DNA of 64,000 nt. Source: Aquatica leii (taxonomy: Eukaryota > Arthropoda > Insecta > Coleoptera > Lampyridae). Below the pieces are notes generated by a model, which searched no databases, was not told the origin of the DNA, and saw only the letters and a program-made list of their open reading frames with translations. The DNA is taken from NCBI GenBank assembly GCA_035610365.1, contig CM069435.1, forward strand, positions 17,535,123 through 17,599,122. Reading direction: 5' to 3'. The translations under genes and the position numbers were made by a program. Shown piece by piece: positions 55,813-64,000 of this stretch; within the stretch, counting starts at the first letter, position 1, and each line of letters starts with the position of its first letter.

Positions 55813-57052
55813 TACTTATCTTACATACCGAAATCGTGAATAAGTCATTAGGCTTTCATAAAGCATACAATTGAACCCGATATAAATTTTTATTGAATAA
55901 TCTGGCACTAATTGAAAAAACATTGAGTTTTTCACGCACAAACTACATAACACTGAAAAATACTACGCACATATGTCAATTTGTCAGGTCTACCACCACA
56001 AGCTACATAACGTTAAAAACTTCTAAAAATAAAAGTAACTACGTTTTATTAAAAGGCGTAACGAGGCAAAATACTTATTTAAAAAACCTTTTCTCTATTT
56101 CGACTTCAGAATTAGCGATTCTTACACTAAAATCCGTGTAAGAATAAGCAGATTCTTACACGAATTTTAGTAAAGTTAATTTTTTCAAAGTTGGTATCTC
56201 TGCATCGTAAGTTGACGTTACATGAAAAAAAAAATTAAAATTATTGGAATTTAACAATTGAAATTCACATTTTGATGCCAAGATAAAATAAAGGCGATTT
56301 ATTATTTCAAAGTTATTTACTTATAAAGGTATAAAGAAATAATTTCGTATGAGATTTTAGGTTAACACATAAATTTCGATATGTCAAAGTGTAAGTGTTG
56401 CCAATTCAATAAAATATAAAAGTTTCCCAATATTGTTTTAAAATTAAAATTATACAAAAAATATTAAATATTGTATCGAAATAGAGAAAATAGTATAAAA
56501 CACACGTCATAGAATACGTTTCAATCACTCGACCGCTTCATAAACTCGCCGCTGCGCGGCTCGTGTATGAAACCCGGTCTCGTGCTTGAAGCGTGTTCAT
56601 TCTGTAACTTGTGTTTTAATATACTATTCTACTGCCAGAAACCACTAACTTATTGTTATTATATACGTATTTATTTTGATATCTATTTCTGCGACAAACC
56701 ATGCCAACGTTTTTATTACATCACTTTTACGTTATTAGAGTACCTTCGTAACGTACCCACATAATCCAAGTCTAGTAACACAATCGTAACCTAAAGTAGA
56801 CGGTAGCTCAGAAAGTGAGTCGTAGGTGTATAACTGATAAAATGCAAATTTTTAAGGGGATTCATTGTTATTGGTTAATTTTTAAAATTCTAATTTATTA
56901 TTAGTGGATTGATAATTTGAATAATTTTGATAAGATGCGGCTTGGTCTTTCATGTGCCAATTCTAATGTAATTACAAAAACGCCAAAACTGGAGAAATAA
57001 ATTTTATAGATGCTCGTTTACATCTTTTAAACAGATCGAACAACAAATATAT
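55813..57052. promoter_or_regulatory. SMG1 upstream region
   Basis: About 1.2 kb of AT-rich sequence between the SMG1 start codon and the Gypsy LTR. It should contain the SMG1 5' UTR and promoter (minus strand). No clear core promoter element can be assigned, and small open frames on the plus strand have no recognisable product. Confidence 0.3.
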
Positions 57053-57469
57053 TGTAACGAATTTTATTATTATTAAAACTAATTTATTTATACCACAAAT
57101 ATATACACATTTAAACTAACCGAACTAATTATATCTAAGGAAATTTAATAAAAACACTTACACTATAATTTATGTATAACACTATCACTTACACGAAGAT
57201 AAGTCCGCGGATAACTATTTAACACTTATTGTTTGTTTACACTAAAGTCACGTACAAGGTTATACACCGTAGATTTATGTCACACGCGTTAACTAGTTAT
57301 TTATTTAGACTTGAATAAACTTCTTAACACAGCCGTCTTCAAATTACGAGAAATAACTGACCTACGATTTGTTTGTACCGTATTTATACGTTTCTTGAAA
57401 CATTAGAGAAGCTTCTACATTCTTTCGTAAACGTTCTAGACGTGGATAAAAAGTACGGGAGCGTTCTCA
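57053..57469 (-). repeat. 3' LTR of the Gypsy element
   Basis: On the minus strand it begins TGAGAACGCTCC (57469) and ends AAAATTCGTTACA (57053), 417 bp with the usual TG...CA termini. It contains TTATCCGCGGACTTATCTTC and GTTCGGTTAGTTTA, shared with the LTR pieces at 20037-20723. The polypurine tract AAGAAGAAATTT precedes it. Confidence 0.85.
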
Positions 57470-59654
57470 AAATTTCTTCTTACGGTCTTTGTCCAAATTG
57501 GAGCATCACACAGGTTGGTGTTCGGCCTGTGCTTTCGTGAACTGATGGTTGGTATGCCATTAGGAAAAAGTGCAAGTACTGATCCCAGTTTCTTTGATGT
57601 TCGGACACTACTTTGGCTAAGTATTTTCCCATTGTCCGATTCATCCGTTCTACCATGCCATCAGATTGAGGATGAAGAAGCGTCGTCCGAGTTTTCTTAA
57701 TTCCCAACAGTCGGCAAACTTCTTGAAACAGCCAGGCTCAAAGTTGCGGCCTTGATGGGTGTGTAATTCCAACGGAACTCCAAACCGACAGAAAAACTCT
57801 TTTACTAATACGTCTGCGACTGTAGCTGCTTCTTGATTGGGTATGGCGTAAGCCTCCGTCCATTTCGTGAAATAATCCATCGCCACCATCAGGATGTATT
57901 TATTTCCCGAATCGGATTCTGGGAACGGCCCCGCGATGTCAATCGCTACTCCTTCCAAAGGGCTTCCTACGTTGTATTGCTTCATCGGTGCTTTGCGCTT
58001 TCTCGCTGGACCATTTCCTGTTGCGCAGACCGTGCACTTACGGCACCATTTCATGACGTCCTCTTTGCAGTTCATCCAGTAGAATCGTTCTCGCACTTTA
58101 CCCAATGCCTTCTTAATGCCAAAGTGTCCTCCTGATGTCCCATCGTAGAGATGCTTCAACACTTCTGACACCCGGCTTTTTGGCACTACCAACTGTAGTA
58201 TGTTTCCCATGCCCTCGACACTTTCTAGGGATCGCTTAAGAAGACCGTCTTCTACTATCAAAGAGTCCCTTTGCGCCCAGTACGCTTTGATGTTTCTGCC
58301 GAAAACACTCAGTTCTTCCCAGGTTGGTCGTCGGCCGTTTTTTTCCAGTTCAAGAGTAGTCTTATTTTAGGATCGTTTTTTTGTTCATGACGTAACTGCT
58401 CAGCTCAGGTTCCCACTCAATCAACCATAGCAGTTCTCCGGAAGCATTCGACTTTTTCTTCAAGTCGCGAACAATGGCTGCAGTCCGCTGAACATGGTCT
58501 TCTGGACAAGGCATTAGCGTTCCGATGACTGCTTCCGGCACGGTGTCATAATCATATTCTTGCAGTCTCTCGATCCATCTTGCCACTTGTCCTTCCGGGT
58601 TACGGAACTGCAGTAGCCATTTTAAAGCGGCGTGGTCTGTTCTCAGTAAAAATTTTCGTCCATACAAATACTTGTAGGAATGTTCGATGGACTTAACGAC
58701 TGCTAACAGCTCCCTTCTAGTCACGCAATCATTCCTTTCTGGCCTGGACAAAACAAACAAAAATTGCGTCGGTATCCAAAACAAATTTTCCATCTTCTCT
58801 TGGATAACACAAAATCGGCGAAGTGACGGGCCTGTTTTAGTTGATGAAAAGAATTTTCGCAGTCTTCTTTCCATCTAAATTCTGCTCTTTCTTCAGTCAA
58901 TTTCGTCAAAGGTTTGGCAATATTAGCAAATCAGGGGTACAAATCGTCTATAATAGGTGCACAACGCAAAGAAACTTCAGACCTGATCTTTGTCGATTGG
59001 TCTTGGCCATGCTTGCACTGCTCGGATTTTGTCTGGATCAGCCTTTACTCCATCTCTAGATACGACGTGGCCAAAGTATTGCACTTCTTTCCTAAATACG
59101 TGACACTTCTTTGGGCTCAGTTTGAGGTTTGCCCCACGTAGTCGCTGGAACACTTCTTTTAAATTATTCAAGTGTTCTTTAAACGACCTTCCTACCACGA
59201 TCTAGGTAAACCAAGCACGTGTTCCAGGACAGTCCGCGCAAGATGGTTTCCATCAAACGCTCGAACGTTGCAGTAGCGTTACACAGGCCGAAGGGCATCA
59301 CGGTGAACTGCCACAAACCACTTCCGATCGTAAATGCTGTTTTCTCACGATCCTTGGGTTCCAATTCTACCTGCCAGTAACCACTCTTTAAATCCAATGT
59401 GGAAAACCACTGGGATCCTGACAGGGTGTCTAACGTATCGTCAATTCTGGGTAAAGGGTAGCTGTCCTTTTTGGTCACGTCGTTTAGCTGTCTGTAGTCT
59501 ACGTAAAACCTCGTTGATCCATCCTTGTTCTTTACGAGTACCACTGGGGATTTTTGTTTGTGTTGTTTTCTCGGGTCACGTCGAACGAAAACGTTACGTG
59601 AACGTTCCTCTTTTCCCACCACCATCCACCATTCGTCCGTGTCGATCGTCGTAT

Positions 59655-60475
59655 TCATTTCTTTTTGGGCGCGGCGGCCGCCGCTTTTCTCGGAGACGAC
59701 GCTTTTCCGGCGGACGCCGGTTTCGCTTTTTTCGACTTCGGAGCTTTCGGTTTCTTCGTCGGCATTTTGTTGGTTTTTTTCGCTTTCGACGGCGACTTCG
59801 GTTGCTGTTTCGACGTCACGGCGGCCGATTGTTGTTTTTTGTCGACGGCCGCGGCGGCGGCTGGAGAGGCCGCTATCGACTGTTGTTTTTTCGGAGAGGA
59901 AGGCTTTTTTTTGCCTTTCTTGTCGACGAGGGCGGTCGCTTTTTTCGCGGCGGTCGACGACGGCTTCTTGGGCGACGCCTTGGCACGCTTGGCGGCCGTA
60001 GACGTCGGCGAAGTCTTCTTTTTCTTGCTGACCGCTGTCTTTGAACCGGATTTCGAAGAAGCTTTTTTGCCGACAGACGAACCGCCCGCCGCTATCTTGA
60101 AAGAACCGCTCGCTCCTAGCTCCTTTTCATTTCGTTTGAACGAGCGCGCCGGACGCCACTGCCGACTTGATGTACTTTTTTATAAACGGCGTCTATCTTG
60201 TAGTTCGACGCGAGGTACTTCTTGATCGCCTGCAACGACGAACCGCCTCGTTCTTTCAGACTCTTTATAGCGCTGTTAACCATCTCGGAGGTGCGTGGAT
60301 GGTTCGATTTCTTCTTGGCCGACGAGGCGGCCGAGCCGCCTTTCTTTTTTTTCTGTTGCTGCGACGCGGCTGTCGACGTAGGTTTTTTCGTTCCCGCCGC
60401 CGATGGAGAAGCGGTCGCCGAACCGTCGGCGCCACCGACGTTCTGATTCGTTGCCGAAGATTGCACGTCGGCCAT
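59655..60475 (-). pseudogene. Linker histone H1 copy inserted in Gypsy pol
   Basis: Minus-strand ATG at 60475, stop at 59655-59657. The N-terminal tail is rich in Ala, Ser and Lys. The winged-helix globular domain follows from about residue 55: [39 protein letters not shown], then [15 protein letters not shown] and [11 protein letters not shown] after frame changes. A long Lys/Ala/Pro/Ser C-terminal tail ([14 protein letters not shown], ending APKKK) is typical of insect H1. Two lesions break it: an extra A in the A-run at 60176-60181, and a 7-bp duplication (GGAGC-TA-GGAGC) near 60110 next to an in-frame TGA. Without them it would be about 270 residues, normal H1 length. The GC-rich tail contrasts with its surroundings. 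It lies in the same orientation as pol, within a 1043-bp foreign segment (59551-60593) carrying about 118 bp of 5' leader and an A-rich 3' end. Confidence 0.9.
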
Positions 60476-61208
60476 TACGAATTCTTCAAAATACGATCGA
60501 TATTACGAAAGAATAAAAAAAAATGTTTAATTCACGATCGCGTCAGCCTGTTCGTACGTATACACGTAATAGTAGTCGTCGATCTAAGAACGTGAAGGTT
60601 CAATCACGCCTTCTCTCTCCATATCCGTAATTATTTGTTCGGCTTCTTCTCTTTTCGCCAAAGGAAGTCTGCATCGATGTTGTCGTATCGGCCGAGCGTC
60701 TCCGCTTTTAATTTTGTGTTTCACCACGTTAGTTCTTACTTTGAAACCAGTTTCCAGCGCAAACACATCTTGATATTGTTGGATTAACACTTTAACCGTT
60801 GATTGAAAGAACGCTTTAACTTTTGCCAGCTGGTCTTGACTCAGGTTTTGGCATGGTGGTAAGAATGTCCAATAGATGTTGTGGACACTTTTTCGGCGAC
60901 GTATCTTCGTTAGACTTCACGCTTCTTACAATTTGAGATACTGGCGTGCATTGGCCTACCACGGTCTTCTTTATCAAAGTTACAGGATCTGAGTTGATGT
61001 TTAAGATCTTTACTGGCATCGTGTTTTTCACGTCTTCACTCAATAAGAGTCGCACGGCTGCCTTCTCTGACGAATGAAAAGGAATTTTTTCATTGTCGAT
61101 CTTTAGGACATCGTTCTTCATATCCAAATGAAACCCGTACCCGTTCTTTCGTAAACGTTCTAGACGTGGATAGTAGCTTCGTGAATTTTCTCGAACCTGA
61201 ACGTTTCA

Positions 61209-62076
61209 CTATTATTTATTTATTATTTAATTACCTAACGTATTTTCTATTCTGTTCACACATTGTTAAACGTTACGTGAAATATATTACGTGAGAGTTT
61301 GAGAATAAACCGTACGTGACAACTAAGTGTCATTTTGGAATTACGAATGAACGCCAAAAATAAACGTAGTCGTCACGTACGCTTGCTACTTGGATGCCAG
61401 TCGGATTAAAGCGACTAAAGCTATGTTTTTTTTACATAAGTTTGGAAAGTGTTTATTGTTATTTATATCCTCAAAATTCTGTGTATCAAACTAGTTTGTA
61501 AACATCTACAGTACATATACGTATATAATGGGTAAATTTATCACGTGAAATGTACGTAAAATTTAAACGTAAATTATACGTGATATTTTACGTAATCTGA
61601 CTGTACGTAACTATTACGGACGTTTTTGTTGCTACATGATAAATTGTAAATTGTTGACTCGTATCTTATTCGTAGGTACTCGTGTTGGCTCGGTTACAAC
61701 ATGAGAATAATGATGTTATTTTAACATATAATTCTACGCAAGTCCTTCTGACGTTACTATAAAGAAACATCAGTTATGCTTGGTTAAGGTCATTGGTAAT
61801 TTCTGGTCGTTGAAATGCTATTCTATAACCAGTTAAAAAGAATCCAACACTGGAAAGTGTTCAGTGGACACATTCAACGACTACAGCAATTGCTGTGTTT
61901 GATTGGGTTTTGTATTTTCTTTAGCATAAATGATTTTTTCCTAAAGAAAAAAGTTTATACAGCATACAGACTGAAATAGACTATAAAACTGTGATAATAG
62001 AATTGAAGTACGTGTCCAATACATAATACCCATAATACAGTCCTGCCACGTTTGTTTTGACATTTAGGTTATAAAA
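61209..62076. promoter_or_regulatory. TVP23 upstream region, ACGT-rich
   Basis: No gene is supported. 61260-61625 is conspicuously rich in ACGT cores (TACGTG, CACGTA, TTACGTAA), including the inverted pair CGTACGTGAC (61312-61321) and GTCACGTACG (about 61372-61381). These could be bZIP or bHLH-PAS type sites of the TVP23 promoter or chance; there is no direct evidence. Confidence 0.3.
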
Positions 62077-62950
<874 letters not shown>

Positions 62951-63046
62951 TAGTGCAAATATTCCTTAAGTTTTTGTGATCTTAAGTTAAGTATTAAGTA
63001 AGCGAACAAACATATGTTCATGTTTTGTATTTATGTAAATTAATAT

Positions 63047-63052
63047 AATAAA
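63047..63052 (+). terminator. Candidate TVP23 polyadenylation signal
   Basis: AATAAA 97 nt after the TVP23 stop codon, same strand. Confidence 0.55.
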
Positions 63053-63249
63053 TTTAAGCGTTTTTTTATTAATTATTTTAAATTGTAAGTGCGGTTTCTA
63101 TCCCATATGTTAATGAAATGAATACAAAAGAATAAGCCATAATAGGTGAATATATATTTATATTCGTTATTTTCCACAGTGAAAATTAATGATTAAGCTA
63201 ATGTTGCATCAAAAAAAAGTTATCACAAATAAAATTGCAATAAAAAAAC

Positions 63250-63341
63250 TGCTCTAGGTGAGGCTCGAACTCACAACCCCGGCATTGCTCACGACTACTG
63301 TCTTATAAGTACCGTGCGCTAACCAATTGCGCCACTAGAGC
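63250..63341 (-). tRNA. tRNA-Ile (anticodon UAU) with 18-nt intron
   Basis: On the minus strand a full cloverleaf can be drawn. The acceptor stem GCTCTAG pairs with CTAGAGC; the D arm carries the A-box text TGGCGCAATTGG; the anticodon stem is CGGTA/TGCCG with loop CTTATAA; and the T arm has GGTTCGA-type B-box text (GTGAGTTCGAGCCTCAC). The anticodon TAT lies at 63305-63307. An 18-nt intron (63303-63286) interrupts the loop one base 3' of the anticodon, the standard eukaryotic position. The mature tRNA is 74 nt and reads ATA codons. It sits 300 bp past TVP23 on the opposite strand. Confidence 0.96.
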
Positions 63342-63920
63342 GTTGGAGTAACGTATCAAAATATAGTATTAAAAAGTATAATGTTAAAAGTCAATTATTT
63401 TCTTATTAAACATAAATATGTAAAGTTTTAACTTATTTCACTTTTATTATATTTTATTAAACTTTCTTTTATAAATATATTCGTTTCCAACAGCATTATT
63501 CGTATTTACAACAAAACTGTTTTATTATTAACTTTATAAATTATCAAAATCAAGTTGCAATTACTGCATTATTGTACCATAATCGACAATAATTGGTTAC
63601 GTTAGTTCTTAAAATAATTTTGAAAGTTAAATGCTATTTCCAAATAGTGATAGTAGATGTCCTCGTTTAATAATTCATATAAAGCTTTATCAAACGGGTA
63701 CTGAATCTACGTAAAATATACTTTCGTTTACATACATCGTTATTTACGTAAATTATGTTTATTTAAGAAAATTTGTTCATTATTACATATTTTGGTCATT
63801 TTGGACAGAGAGACCTTGATAGTGTTACGATCGTTTTTTAACCTAAACTAAAGTAATTAGAAAAGTTATCTACAAGTTTCTTTTAGTATTCCATATTTAC
63901 ATCTACAATTGAATTGCAGA
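63342..63920. other. AT-rich intergenic stretch
   Basis: No coding frame, RNA gene or recognisable repeat. Runs of T downstream of the tRNA are on its 5' side and are not a terminator. Confidence 0.4.
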
Positions 63921-64000
63921 CAGGGGTGGGCAAAATACACCTTATTACGTAATTATAATACAAATTACATTGGTATTGTGTATTTAAAATACTAGATACA
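63921..64000 (+). mobile_element. Start of a hAT-like element, cut by window end
   Basis: CAGGGGTGGGCAAAATAC at 63921 is a typical hAT terminus, followed by GTATTTAAAATAC-like subterminal repeats. The other end lies outside the window, so no target duplication can be checked. Confidence 0.5.

Larger units (their letters stand above)
57053..61208 (-). mobile_element. Gypsy-family LTR retrotransposon interrupted by a histone H1 copy
   Basis: On the minus strand the element starts TGAAACGTTCAGG at 61208, but only about 65 bp of the 5' LTR remain before the text jumps to the protease-RT spacer (MDMKNDVLKIDNEKIPF, PKKCPQHLLDIL). The rest of the LTR, gag and protease are deleted. Reverse transcriptase follows (MEREGVIEPS, then after the H1 insertion [49 protein letters not shown]). 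The YLDD site is broken by a small deletion at about 59200. RNase H (LRTDHAALKWLL) and integrase (H2C2-type WCRKCTVC, IDIAGPFPESD, LHPQSDGMVERMNRT) follow with frameshifts. The 3' LTR is complete. It is dead, but the best-preserved copy of its family in the window. Confidence 0.9.

Noticed and set aside
59551..59660. Histone 3' stem-loop after the H1 stop codon
   Set aside because: No GGCYCTTTTYAGRGCC-type stem-loop is present; only a short AACGTT repeat pair is seen.
59334..60446. Long plus-strand frames rich in Arg, Phe and Ser
   Set aside because: They are antisense to the GC-rich, Lys/Ala-coded histone H1 tail, which removes stops on the other strand.

Overview
The window looks like a piece of an insect nuclear genome. 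It is AT-rich, with intron-containing genes (many introns only 46-60 bp), a tRNA gene with an intron, and a heavy load of metazoan transposons: Gypsy, BEL/Pao, Penelope-like, two non-LTR relics, hAT, piggyBac and mariner/Tc1. The order is not fixed by anything I can see; a beetle is a guess. No bacterial, viral or CRISPR features are present.

Layout. 1-6.8 kb is transposon debris (Gypsy relic, BEL/Pao relic, a hAT MITE with target duplications) that fills a long intron of TONSL. The first six coding exons of TONSL lie on the minus strand at 8856-6820; its C-terminal half is not in the window. A degenerate hAT copy (9707-10859) lies between TONSL and the next gene.

12.36-55.8 kb is one very large minus-strand gene, SMG1, the PI3K-like kinase of nonsense-mediated mRNA decay. 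I could place all eight coding exons (about 3432 residues). Two introns hold most of its length. The 19-kb intron (16537-35548) contains a complete, oppositely oriented class A GPCR gene, a broken KIN17 copy with a mariner fragment, LTR pieces, a decayed Gypsy element, head-to-head Penelope fragments and a non-LTR relic. The 13-kb intron (39579-52914) contains a hAT element with 8-bp target duplications carrying a nested piggyBac and a Tc1-like relic, then a tandem array of about 155-bp units split by a non-LTR insertion that itself carries a long foldback structure.

57.05-61.2 kb is a minus-strand Gypsy element whose pol gene is interrupted by a linker histone H1 copy. This is the most unusual object in the window. 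62.08-62.95 kb is TVP23 (Golgi membrane protein) on the plus strand, then an intron-containing tRNA-Ile(UAU) gene on the minus strand, and the start of another hAT element at the right edge.

TONSL (replication-fork repair), SMG1 (RNA surveillance), TVP23 (Golgi trafficking) and the GPCR are unrelated functionally; there is no operon-like logic. Many retroelement copies can be linked by sequence: the LTR at 25177, the LTR fragments at 20037-20723 and the LTR at 57053 belong to one Gypsy family.
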